A DNA stretch of 64,000 nucleotides from Mesotaenium endlicherianum (Eukaryota > Streptophyta > Zygnematophyceae > Zygnematales > Mesotaeniaceae). The position numbers were made by a program, and so were the translations under genes. The notes under the pieces were generated by a model. The model saw only the letters and a list, made by a program, of their open reading frames with translations, was not told where the DNA came from and ran no database searches. Below, piece after piece: positions 1 through 10,700 of this stretch; positions within the stretch are counted from its first letter, which is position 1; each line of letters begins with the position of its first letter. The DNA lies in NCBI GenBank assembly GCA_009602735.1, contig WELA01012911.1:554352-618351 (forward strand), read 5' to 3'.

Positions 1-1814
1 GCCGTGGACCTGGCAGCGCAGTGCGCTGGGCGCGCATGTGCGTGCATGTTGTTGTCGGCAGAGGCGGCCCCGCCTGCCGTGCACGTGCCACGTGGCGGGT
101 TCTGCTGGAGCCCGCTGTCTGCAGCAGCCAGCGGGAACCGGCTGTCCCTGCCTGTGCGCAGAGCTGCGCACAGGCGTGCCGCACGGACGAAGAGGGAGGT
201 TGCGGCCGAACCAGCAGTAGCCGTGCACGCCGCCAGGTGCCCCCGTCCCTGCTTGCCAGCTGTCGCTACGCGGGCTGACGGGAGGCCTGCTGGTGCCAGC
301 AGGGAAGCGCAAGCCAGGGGCTCTGTCGGGGTTTTGGCCGGCGTGCGGGCTGGCCCGCGTGCGCGCAAACTTGCGCCGGGAGATGGCGCAACCGCGCAGT
401 CGTGCAGCCTGCCATCCGGCAGTCTGTCGGGACTTCGGCTGTCGCTGCTGACAGCTGTCAAAGCGGTGCGCACAGGGCTAACAAAGCTGCCTGTGCGGGC
501 GCCTGCAGCTCTGGCAGCGGGCGCTACGTCGTAATGTGGACGCGCGCGGGGCTGCGGCGCTGCCGCTGAGCCTGATGTGTGCGCTGAAGCTGTGCGAGCG
601 CCAGCTGTCAGTGCCGTGGCGTAGGACGGTGGAGCGGACGCGAGGAATGCTTCACACGCGTCATAGTTATTGACGTCGACGAGGCCACGGAGTCTAGCGA
701 TCTCCGTGTTGGCCTCCACGAGGGCGTCGTAGACGTCGTCGAAGCTGCAGTAGTCGGCTCCAGGCATCAATGCGGCATCCGTTGTGGCCGTAGCTGCTGT
801 CATCGCGGGGCGGCCACTCGTACGAGGGTTGCGTGCGCCTCGCTGTCTTGCTGAAGGCGTAGGGCCGTCGCGAGCGCGTCCGTTCTCAACGTCGCGCTTC
901 TTCTGCAGACAAACGATCTGCAGGTGGCCGGCCTTGCCACAATAGGTGCAGTCGCCGGGCTTGCCATTCTGCGCGAGAGTGCAATTCTGGCGTGAGTGGC
1001 CCGTCTTCCCCCAGGACCAGCAGGGATTGCTCGTAGTGACAGCCATGGAAATGCGGCCACGCGTAGCTCCGCGCTGCTGCGTCTGCTGGGGCAGTTGAGA
1101 GCGTTGAGGCTGCTGCTGCTGCGACTGGGGCTGGCGGGCAGGCATTGTGCGGGTCGTAGAAGACGACAGCACTGAGGCCTCCTGGCGCACGGCCGTGGAT
1201 GCTAAGCCCACACGATCGCTAATGTTGCTCCGTGCGGCGAGCAAGCTCTGCTTCTCAACGGAGAGGTAGGCCTGCTCCAGAGAATACTCTGAACCGTGGC
1301 GGTCGATGAGGGGGACTACGGCCCTCTCCCTCAGACGCGGCTCGACGGCGCGCAAGAAGATCTCCGCGGCCTCCCGGTCAGTGACAGTGTCGACATCGCG
1401 GCGGAGGTGCACCAAGCGGCGGTACATCATGCGGATAGTCTCGTTCTTGCGTCGGAAGAAATGGTGCAGCTCGTACACTTTCTCTTCAGTTGCAGCCTGG
1501 AACTCTGTCTTCAGGATGTTCCAGAAGGCTTGCACTAGATCAGCTAGCAGGGTCGCCACTGGTGGGTCACCCACAAGCTCAGTGCGGGTCCGGAGCTCGG
1601 CCTCCTTCTCACGGAAGGTGTCGCGGGCCTCGTGCAAGAGGTAGCGTATAAGCGTGTCGAAGACGTCGCGCTTAGTCAACGTGGGTGTCTTGAGCTTTGC
1701 AGCCGCGAAGTCAGCCTGAAACTCCAAGATGGTATTTTCCGGATCACAGGTGCCTGGCCTACCGCTGAAGCGGTAGGCAGATCTGTCAGTCTTGACCTCG
1801 TGGTCACCTGCCAT
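1..1814 (-). CDS. Retrotransposon gag protein, C-terminus beyond window
   Basis: One uninterrupted minus-strand frame runs from an ATG at 1814-1812 in good context (CCATGG) to the window edge, about 604 codons with no stop. The first ~250 residues look like the helical retrotransposon-gag capsid region (…FWNILKTEFQ…, …MYRRLVHLRRD…). A Gln-rich linker follows, then two zinc knuckles at about residues 265-301. The second is a normal CX2CX4HX4C (CTYCGKAGHLQIVC). In the first, CWSWGKTGHSRQNC, the second Cys is Trp. The rest is Ala/Pro/Thr-rich low complexity. Gag packages element RNA in virus-like particles. The absence of stops over 1.8 kb suggests a young copy. Pol would lie outside the window. 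Several plus-strand ORFs here are shadows. Confidence 0.82.
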   Translation of the reverse strand, partial: MAGDHEVKTDRSAYRFSGRPGTCDPENTILEFQADFAAAKLKTPTLTKRDVFDTLIRYLLHEARDTFREKEAELRTRTELVGDPPVATLLADLVQAFWNILKTEFQAATEEKVYELHHFFRRKNETIRMMYRRLVHLRRDVDTVTDREAAEIFLRAVEPRLRERAVVPLIDRHGSEYSLEQAYLSVEKQSLLAARSNISDRVGLASTAVRQEASVLSSSTTRTMPARQPQSQQQQPQRSQLPQQTQQRGATRGRISMAVTTSNPCWSWGKTGHSRQNCTLAQNGKPGDCTYCGKAGHLQIVCLQKKRDVENGRARDGPTPSARQRGARNPRTSGRPAMTAATATTDAALMPGADYCSFDDVYDALVEANTEIARLRGLVDVNNYDACEAFLASAPPSYATALTAGARTASAHTSGSAAAPQPRARPHYDVAPAARAAGARTGSFVSPVRTALTAVSSDSRSPDRLPDGRLHDCAVAPSPGASLRARGPARTPAKTPTEPLACASLLAPAGLPSARVATAGKQGRGHLAACTATAGSAATSLFVRAARLCAALRTGRDSRFPLAAADSGLQQNPPRGTCTAGGAASADNNMHAHARPAHCAARST

Positions 1815-3037
1815 GGGATACCAAAAATCGTAGTGAGCCCACTGGGGAGATGGCTGAGAAGCAACTGTTGTGTGCTGGAGAGCAGGTTGCTCTTCTTCGG
1901 CGGGTTCAGTGATAGTGCTGAGATCTGAGTCTGAGTCTTCTCCACTAACCCCTTTGTAGTATGGCTGATAAGAAAGCCCACTACGGGTAGGCATACGCTG
2001 AAGGTTCTAATTGCTTGCAGGCAAAGAGAGATCTTTTAGAAGTAAGGGAAGTGTACTCTCCAGAGTGAGCACCTCAAGACTGTAATCTGGTAGGAAAACA
2101 ACTAATGAAGTATGGCCCAAAAGATCACTGGAAGCACATCATGATCTTCAGAGTAGTCCTATGGCAAGGGCTTAAGCTGTGACTTTGCTCACCACTTGTG
2201 AAGTTCTTCAAGTGACTGGAAGCCTGGAGGGCTTGCTCTTCACAAGAGAGTAACTAAGTGGTCCTGAAAACACAAGAGATAAAAGTGTAAGCTTTACTGA
2301 TAATCTCTGTTACTTACACCTGGCATAATGGACTTCTAAAAGATGTCTCTTCTAGGGACATCTCTAGTACTTATACTCCTGGAAATCCGGCGGGGTATGC
2401 GGCGGATCCAGTGCATGTAGTCACTCTAGGAGGCTCTCCTATGTCCACTAATATGTACAAGGCATGTACTAGCACTCCTATAGGCTAAGCATAACTCAAA
2501 CCAATCAAAGCAAGGTGCGTACGATATGCTACGTGTCCCTCATTGGCCGAGCTTACCTTGGGTGATTCTACCTAGATAGCGCCTCAAAAGTGGATCTGGA
2601 AATTGAGGAAGCTTCCTCTAGGAGTAGGTGATGCGGTCACCAAGTTATAGCCTCAATGATGCACATATACTATGGAAATGCAAAGCTTATGTAGGCTAAG
2701 GGGCTCGCGGATTTGTGCGCACAAAGCTTGGGGTCACGAAGAGCCAACAATGTCACCTTTGGGGACATTGAGTCACAAATTGGGCCTTGGGAAAGTTTCG
2801 CTAGGGACCGGTAGGTGACGCGGACTAGATCGCACCTATCTCGCTCGATACTTGACCAAATGACGCGAAATTGGTGCCATTCGGAAGATGCTTCGACGCG
2901 CTACACGTTAGTGACTTGGAAATCTAGAATAGGTCAACATACGGATGCGTAAAGTCAATGCAAAGTTGGCCTTCCTAGGTTGATGTTCCGCACATGTGGA
3001 GCTTGGTTTTTATATGACAACCTCGACTCAATAAATC
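1815..3037. other. Noncoding stretch, probably retroelement leader and decayed repeat
   Basis: No convincing coding region. The part next to 1814 would be the leader of the minus-strand gag element. Around 2910-3007 is a segment similar to 29766-29870 (shared blocks include CAACATACG, ATGCGTAAAG and GGCCTTCCTAGGTTGA), so at least this part is a dispersed repeat. I could not place LTR ends here. Confidence 0.5.
2910..3007 (+). repeat. Dispersed repeat, copy 1
   Basis: About 100 bp resembling 29766-29870 in the same orientation. It abuts the truncated integrase of the family E element on its right. The second copy lies at the 3' side of the methyltransferase-like element, so this may be a piece of an LTR or untranslated region shared by two elements. 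Confidence 0.55.
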
Positions 3038-3976
3038 ATGACACCAAAGGTGATTGTTTCAGATCGGGATCCAAGATTTACTAGCAACTTTTGGCGATCA
3101 TTGTTTACTTTGATGGGGACCAAGCTGAGTATGAGCACTTCCTATCATCCTCAGACAGACGGGCAGAGTGAGAGGCTCAACAGTACTCTACAAGAGGTGC
3201 TCATAAGTTTCACTATGGAGGACCCTTCAGAGTGGGACAAGAAGTTGCCTGGATTGGAGTTTGCCTACAACAACAGCATGCAGGGATCCACCGAGCAGTC
3301 ACCATTTGCTATGGTTTATGGAAGAGAAGTATATCATCCAAGAAACATCTTAGTGGAAAAGGCCAAGGAGACTTAGGTTCCTACTACACAAGCGTTTATG
3401 GAGCAGATGGCGAAGACTTGGGACATGGCGAAGACTTGTATTCATAAGGCACAAGAAGAGCAGGTCAAGCATGCTAACAAGCACAGGAGGGAAGTGACAT
3501 TCCATGTGGGCGACAAAGTACTCTTGTCAAAAGAGAACCTACCTTTCACAGGCAAGAGGAAACTGCGGGCATGGTTTACAGGTCCCTTTGTGGTGCTCAA
3601 GCAGGTTAATCCAGTGACCTACAAGTTGGAACTTCCTTCACGCTGGCGTATCCATGATGTGTTCCATGTCAATTGTTTAGGGCCATACGTTGACCCAAAT
3701 GAAGGACATCCAGGACGACTACCTACACCGCCACCACCGGTCGAGATCGATGATGTATTGGAGTATGAAGTGGAGGCGATTGTCAACGATTGACGAGTCA
3801 AGCGAGGTCAACAACTTGTTCAAGAGTATCTGGTCAAGTGAAAAGGCTACCATGCGGACGACAACACTTGGGAGCCGGAGGCCAACTTGACTCATTGTAA
3901 GAGTAAGTTGAGACATTATCTACAGAATGCGTCGAGGACGTCGCATCTTGAGGAGGGGGATGATGTAAGGTCATAG
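3038..3976 (+). pseudogene. Ty3/gypsy chromovirus integrase C-half plus chromodomain (family E)
   Basis: A single reading frame encodes the integrase core from the second catalytic Asp (VSDRDPRFTS) through the Glu region (HPQTDGQSERLN), the GPF/Y-type C-terminal domain (GDKVLLS, FTGPFVVLK) and a chromodomain (EYEVEAIV … YLVK*KGY … NTWEPEANL). Three nonsense codons break it: TAG 3374-3376, TGA 3791-3793 and TGA 3839-3841. Each fits a C-to-T or G-to-A change from Gln, Arg and Trp. The 5' part of pol is missing. The frame ends just inside the 3' LTR. Chromodomains of such integrases steer insertion to chromatin marks in related elements. Confidence 0.85.
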
Positions 3977-4689
3977 GTTTATTAAGTGCATTTTTGATTT
4001 TCATGAAAGTATGTTTTGATTGCATAGAAGTCTAGAGTGCATTTTTGCAGTCATTTTGATATAAAGTTCATCGAATTTGGTCAAGTATTGAGAGAGTTAC
4101 GGATTTCTGAAGTTTAATTAGTTTGAGGTCGGTTGACGACTGTCCTTAATTCGCGGTGAGCGCGACCGTCGGATTGACCTACAGCGTCGAGCGATCTGGC
4201 CCGTTAGAGTGAACTCGAACCTTCACGTAAGTATGGCTGACGCGGAGTGCCGACTAGGTCGATCTACCTAGAAGTTTCGATTGAGCCTAGCATATTCTAG
4301 TAATGTCGATGCATGTATGTGGACGTCAAATCGGCCCGACACGTTAAATGAGACTGATCTGGCCTACTCACGATTATTCTGGAAGGGACAAATTGACGAA
4401 CACTAAGGAAATTCCTCTTCCTTCTAGAGAGGAGTACTTAGGCAAAAAACTATAAATAGGCATAACTTCTTTGTTTCTTATCAATTTTTACTTTTGTGAA
4501 TCTCTACGAGTTTGTAATGACAAGGCCTTCCATCCTACATCATGTGTGAGCAGTTTCTTGCTACTCAAAATGTTGAGTAATTTTCCTAAGCTTTCTTAGT
4601 GATATGCCGCTACACTCTTTAGTATGATTGCAACTAGTTCCTTTCCTCGTGAGTTACTACGCTTCCACTAGGGCACTCTGCCCCTTTCA
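3964..4689 (+). repeat. 3' LTR of family E chromovirus
   Basis: Starts TGTAAGGTCAT right after a purine-rich tract at 3951-3960 (AGGAGGGGGA, the likely polypurine tract). It ends …CCCCTTTCA, two bases short of the family terminus seen at 55444, where family A LTR sequence takes over. TATAAATA at 4451-4458 is a plausible promoter box for U3. A related LTR lies at 55444-56141 on the other strand. Confidence 0.75.
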
Positions 4690-5041
4690 GGTAGGACCTC
4701 GGCTAACCAAATCCACAGCCATCTCCCATCATCCCGAATCGCCATCCACCTTAAGGGTGTCATCTGGCCACTCATCTAGCACACCACACTTAGATGCATA
4801 GCTAGGCAGTTCGCTGCTGCCGAATACGGCAGCCAGCTGAATGTCAAAGAATGTGTCAGCAAGCTGACATAAGTCAACATGCTCACCTAGTGGACTTCAG
4901 CCTGCTGCTCTCGGCCGAGTCATTTAACTAAGTATCAAATATCCAGCAGACTTAATGTTAACTGAAGTTCAGCAGGCTGAACTTACTTAACTATTATACT
5001 TAAATGAATATCATATCTATCCAATATACTGATTCATTACA
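4690..5041 (-). repeat. Family A LTR fragment
   Basis: Matches the inner and 5' part of the family A LTR in minus orientation and ends in GATTCATTACA, the reverse complement of the family A LTR start. The left end is truncated at the junction with the family E LTR. Confidence 0.8.
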
Positions 5042-5648
5042 CACTAGCAGTGAACAATACTCACAAGTCAAATGCAAGTAAACGAGCATCAATCATGCAA
5101 TCAATAAGCTCATACATAAGCAAGGTCAGAAGATAGTTCGCATCAATGGCTTCTCGTCTTGGATTCAGCTCTCTTTCAGTAAGCTGTACAAAAGAGTCGG
5201 CCTTTTTTCCGAATGCCGAACTCGAGGGCAATACCTAGCATATGTACAGGGCATGAGTTTACTGTTCAACGGCAAGTACGATGGCACCGCCTACCATGGA
5301 GTTAACCTCGTCGGTAGGACCTCGGCTAACCAAATCCACAACCATCTCCCATCATCTCGCATCGCCATCCATCCCAAGGATGTCATTTGGCCATTTATCT
5401 AGCATATCCCGCTTGATTGTATGACTAGGCAGTTCGCTGCTATCGAGTACTTAAGTCAGCTGGCTGTCAAAGAATGTGTCAGCAAGCTACCTAAGTTGGC
5501 TTCAGCCTGCTGCTCTCGGCTGAGTCATTGAATTGATTATTATTAAAAGTCCAGCAGATTGAATATTGATTAACGTACAGCAGGCTGAACTTAATTAACT
5601 ATTATATTTTAATGAATATTATATTTACCAATATACTAATTTATTACA
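5042..5648 (-). repeat. Family A LTR fragment, second in tandem
   Basis: A second minus-oriented LTR copy lacking its outer ~100 bp. It begins CACTAGCAGTG and runs to …TTTATTACA. It is joined directly to the previous fragment, which points to recombination or nested insertion followed by deletion. Confidence 0.78.
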
Positions 5649-7771
5649 GTTGCACAATGTGGCCATGCTCTCATGCGTGCATGGGTGGCGGCAAGCAGGA
5701 CACAAGCTTGTGGTCGACCTGACTGCCCCTCTTTTGCGGCAGCAGACCTTGCAGGTTGGCCAGCTTGCCTTGCAGCGCTGCTGCTGCTGCTGCAAGGACC
5801 ACCCCGTTAGGTTGACTGGACGCTGGACTCGCACCGTCATCTTGCATTTCTCCCAACAGACGAGAATGGTCCCTTTTGGAGCTTAGCCATGTCGTAGACC
5901 GCTTGTTTCGCTTTCATGTAATAGGTTGGAAGGGTTGAAGACAACAAAGTTGCCTCTCGGAAAATTATTGCTAGAACTCTTGAAAATTGAGAATTCCATC
6001 CATTCATTCTGAACCTCGGATAATGAATGCAGTATGAAGAAGTGCATCTACAAAAAGTCATTGAATGCATGAGAAAGCACCACCGATTGGCCAAGCGACA
6101 AAGTGAAGAGGCTTAGAATGAAGCTTCTGTAAGCTCAAGACTTAAGTAGAGACCGCCACATACGTGTTTCTTTGATGCTTAGAACATATATCACTCATGC
6201 TTACCAACATAAGATTAAACACAAAGCAATATTTTCAACCATGGTGACGGCTTACTGACGGAGAAGGATTCAGCATGCGAGTCATCAGGATGAGAGGGAA
6301 AACGCAAAGGAGTGAGCGAGATCCAGGACAAGAAGATGCTAAAACTTTATCTTGGAGTTGAACCTTCGGACAGAATGGACGGGAGAAGGTCGTAATCAAC
6401 GATTATAGATAGATCACGACACGAGTCCTACGATTGTAGGCATGATTAGGCCAGGGCACGGTGAGGCACACCACCGTGCAAAATACCATTTGTGACCAGA
6501 ATGCAGGATGAAGAAAGCAAAGCGAGGCCCCTCGACATCACTCGTCGGACATGTTGACGCCGGTGTCCTATACATTGTTCGGCGTCGATCTGATACTTCT
6601 TCATTGTGACGTCAATACCTAAGCTGCACCGAAGTCGACATGGCCAAACGAGACTTCCAGCGCAAACTGCCAGCAGATCCGTGGCATCGGGTGACACAGA
6701 AGAAAGCTGTTTTTTTTCGCTTCTACTACCGCCAAAACCTGACTGGTTTTCATTTTCACAACAGAGCTCAACGAAGCTTGTATGTAATTGTTGCACCTGT
6801 TGGAAAACCATTGCTCATGAAATTGGGAGGGCGGGGTTGACATTGATTAGACTGTTCATCTTCGTCCTAAATATTAGCTTAGGACCCGTCGCCTCTTTAG
6901 AAATCGGTATGCATACTTTCTCTTACCAATTTACTTTGTCCTTAGCGCCCTCACTTTTATTTGCAGACTTCGTGAAAATCCGTCATGGGCTTTGTGTTTT
7001 AGCTCGTGAAGTAATAGCCTTACATCGTGGATGTGACTTCATGCACAATCATTTCTTACAGTGCTGGCATCCTATGGTGTAGTTTGGATGTTTATCTTGG
7101 CGTAAGGTGTAGCATATTGTTGATGTTCATCTACTGTTGTAGATTGGAAGTGGTCTTCATCTTGAGCATAAGTTCCCTCATAGATAATCTGCTCGCAAGA
7201 TTCAAAGAGGACGTTAACACACCTGTCTTAATCCACCTCCATGTGCTTGAGCCACTTGCAGGTGCTGTAGGAAATAATCCGTTGCCATGTTGGGAGCAGA
7301 TCGCAGGTGCTTAAACCATTCTTTCCTGTCATTTTACTTACAACGTACTAATGACATCTCCTGGAATATTGGCTCCTCGTAGGAACTAGCTAGCCTAAAC
7401 ATTAGTGATTGATATTCATGTGCCTGAAGATCGTTTGGCAATTAACCTGCAGTCAATCTATCAACTACTGCCATCCATGCGGCTATAAAGAGCTTATATC
7501 GTTGTAGTACTCGCAGGCTTCACCTCATGCAGTCCGAGTAGGGCTTAGCTTCAATTACAAAGCTGCATGACTTGATTTCCTGTTTTCACTATTCTTAAAT
7601 GTATACAATCGCCTCACAGCTGTGTTTGCTAAGCAGATATACCCTTATTTGCAAAAAGAAAAACTCAGAAAGTGGGATCTTGTACCTACAGGTTAGTGGG
7701 TAGTTTTCAATCCTAAGAGGACTGTATGTGGGCAGACTGGAATGGTCTGAACGCTGAGAAAAGGGTATGTT
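5649..7771. other. 5' flank of the MOS1-like gene, nothing clearly coding
   Basis: Short ORFs here have no recognisable motifs and look random. A small perfect inverted repeat, GCACGGTG…CACCGTGC, lies at 6456-6479 with an 8-nt loop. The promoter, 5' UTR and any 5' noncoding exon of the downstream gene should be in this stretch, but I cannot place them. Confidence 0.45.
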
Positions 7772-10700
7772 ATGTGCAGAGGGCCAACTGCCCGGCGGGG
7801 TATGACTGTGTTAGGAAAAATTCCCGCAGTCCCAAAGCCAATAAATCTTCCAAGTCAAAGGTTAGTGTGGGTCCAGTATCCTTGAAGTTTCTTGAATGCT
7901 TGTTCGTATGTTGTGGTTGCTCAGGCTGACTATTTACCTCGCCTCCAGATGTAGCATGGCTTATAATCTACAGTGCGCTCTTGAGGGTGGTACTGAGTGC
8001 GGGTTGACATAGTTATGTATATTGTATAATGAGGTGTAGTAGTAACATCAATATAGGGCGGCTTTCTCTTCTCCTCTGGACTGTGCCATCGTCAGAAAGA
8101 TGTGTTAGCGGTGTCTGACACAGCCTTTTATTTTGTACTGTGCCTCTGTACTTGCAACTTCACTGTCAATATCTATATGGTTTGAGTGAGAGGGCTTCAT
8201 GCAGTCCAGGAAGTGCAGGAAGGAGCAGGTAGATGGTGCGATATATGCTGGCAACTTGTGGTCGTGGATTATGGCTTGGACATACCACGTCTAAGTAGCA
8301 CGTGTGTGTTCACTCTTTTTTGTCATGATGGAGATGCTATTGTAAATAAGGGCAAGTATTATTTGTACTGTGCAGGTTGGAGAATCGTGGGTTAGATCCA
8401 AATGTGGAGCTTGTTCCAAGGTAAAGGCAGCAAACTGCTGTATCATAGTCTGCACGTGACTGACTGTTAAGCTCCGCACACTTTCAGTAAGGTGATGGAA
8501 AGGCACATGAAGTGGGAGGGCTATGATAAACGATGGAGTTGTGGCTTGTCTGTGTTCACTCACCAAGAGGTTGAAAAACTTTGTAAGGATGTTCCACAAG
8601 TGGTGCTGGTGTATAATCTTGAGGACCTGCTCTATCTCTTAGATGCTGAGCTTGCACTGCTGGGTCGTATCATAACTTTGTCACTATCTGGCAAGCAAGG
8701 CGCATCTTAGCAGTAAATATGCAGTAGTCTAAGTCTCCTGTCTTGTATCATTTTTTGATAGTATTGCTTACCCTCTATGGCAGTGGCACTTGTGGGCATG
8801 CAGAGGGAGTGTTACCTGGGGTGCTGGCAAATCCCCTCCCGTTAGCGGCTCAAGCAATGTGTGGGGGAGTACATCACAGTCGACAGTCAGTAGTGGACCT
8901 TGGGGTAGTGGCACTGCAAAACCGCCACAGGCAGCTGCTAATAGCCTGTGGGGCCCAGCTCCAGGTGGCAGTGCGCCAACTCCCCCTGGTGCAGGTTCTG
9001 GCCCTAGTATACCAGTATCTCGTCCTTCTTCAGCAGGCTCTGCTGTGCAGGCCTCGGGTACTGCTAGTGCATGGGGTGGTCAAGCTCGCCCTTCTTCGGC
9101 TTCAACCATGCCTATGCAGATGCAAGATGCTCAACCTGCTCGTCCTCACAGTGCAGAGGCACGAGCAGGTGGTTTTTATGGTCCTCAAAGTGGGTCCAGT
9201 GGTGCGCAAGGTGCTCCCGTCTGGGAGGCTCAGAGACCGGTGAGTCATTCTTTTCCTGCAGCGCGTTCTACAAACAGCGACTTTGGGCATTTGCAGTCAA
9301 AGCAGGCAAGCCCGGGGGTCTTGGCCAAGGGATCACATGTGTGTTAAAGTGACTTTATTATTGACCTCGAAGCACGTGCATTGTTTTTGGCCAAATTTGT
9401 GAACAAGGGTTTGACTGCTGCAGGTGTCATGCTTTATTCTGTTGTTAAGGTACTTACTGAAGGCTCAGATGTATGACCACTTCAAGAGGGTAGGCTGTCC
9501 ACTTTGCATAGGATTAGTATTTGGACGGGGTTGTCTTGACTGTTTTCTATAATAGCCGGCCATGTCTTTGCAACTGGGCTAGCTACTGAAGATATCCTGA
9601 GAAACTTGATCCTCTTGTTGTACTGAAGGAGTATATCGTGTCCAAACTTTTAATCTGGCACTGTGAGCCACATGCTTACAAGTGTTTTTTAGGCCCTTCC
9701 CTACGATGTTGCATGTGCTTTCTTGGTCGTTTAATGGTGAAGGAAAGAACTTTCATGTTCTTGTGCATGCAGGCTGAAGAGCCGCACCATGCCTCCAAAT
9801 TTCAGTTGACACGGGGGGATTTTCCCTCACTTGGATCTGAAAAAGATCCTGATCTTCGACCACAGGGTATGCACTCCTTCTGCATCCTCGTGCTGCTAAA
9901 GGCACTGGCCATGTGCAATTTTGCCCGTGACTTCTGAGTGTTTTGTATTCTTCTTTTGTGCTCGCAGTTATAGTTCCTGCTTGATGTAAAATCTACATTC
10001 TGAGGTCAAAAATGTGAGTTCAGCCTGTGGCTCAGCAGCCTGTATTTCTTGCTGACTGCCAAATGATGCTTGATCAGCAGGAGAAAAGGGTATAATTTGT
10101 CAGGCTGGTTAACATATACTGACATAAAGTACTTCCTGTTTGCTTGTTCCAGGCCAGCCAGCAGAGAGGCCCAGAAGCGCTGACGAGAGGAGATCTACGT
10201 CTAACACTGGCTTTCAAGGTATGACTGCTTTTAAGACAAGGTGCCATCAACGTGTTGAAGGTTGTCATATATGTGAAGCTTAGGACCGCATTATCATGCA
10301 TCAAGTTGTAACAGTCATTCCATCAAGCAAGCAAAATTCATATCTGTTCGTGGACAGATCCTCATAATGTAAGGTAGTGCTCGTTTCATAATCAAGGAGT
10401 CTGAAGGAGTAGAGGGAGGTTGGTTCTTTGGGCCTCCAGACGAAGGCTCATCCGACATGGACTACAGGGGCCCTAGAGGTATGCAAGACTCCTGGAAACG
10501 AGGTAATGGAGCAGCTCCTAGTGATGGACCAGGGGGAACATATGATACTTGGCGCCAAGGTGGACCTCCTTCTCCAGACTCGTGGCGACGAGAGGCTGGT
10601 CCTCCGGCAGACAGTTGGCGGAGGGACATGCGGCCTTCGTCTGCCGAAGCCAGGAGCGAGGAGTGGCAAGGTGATGGGTATGGCCGAGATGGACCCCCTC

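Noticed and set aside
4-534. Plus-strand ORF of 176 codons
   Set aside because: Shadow of the minus-strand gag frame, which is open throughout and has zinc knuckles; GC-rich sequence lacks stops by chance.
6446-7314. Overlapping small ORFs on both strands upstream of the MOS1 gene
   Set aside because: No conserved motifs, and several frames overlap on both strands; likely noncoding 5' flank.
9240-9347. Reading exon 3 of the MOS1 gene on to a stop at 9347
   Set aside because: A strong GTGAGT donor at 9240 joins in phase to the conserved DFPSLG exon at 9773.
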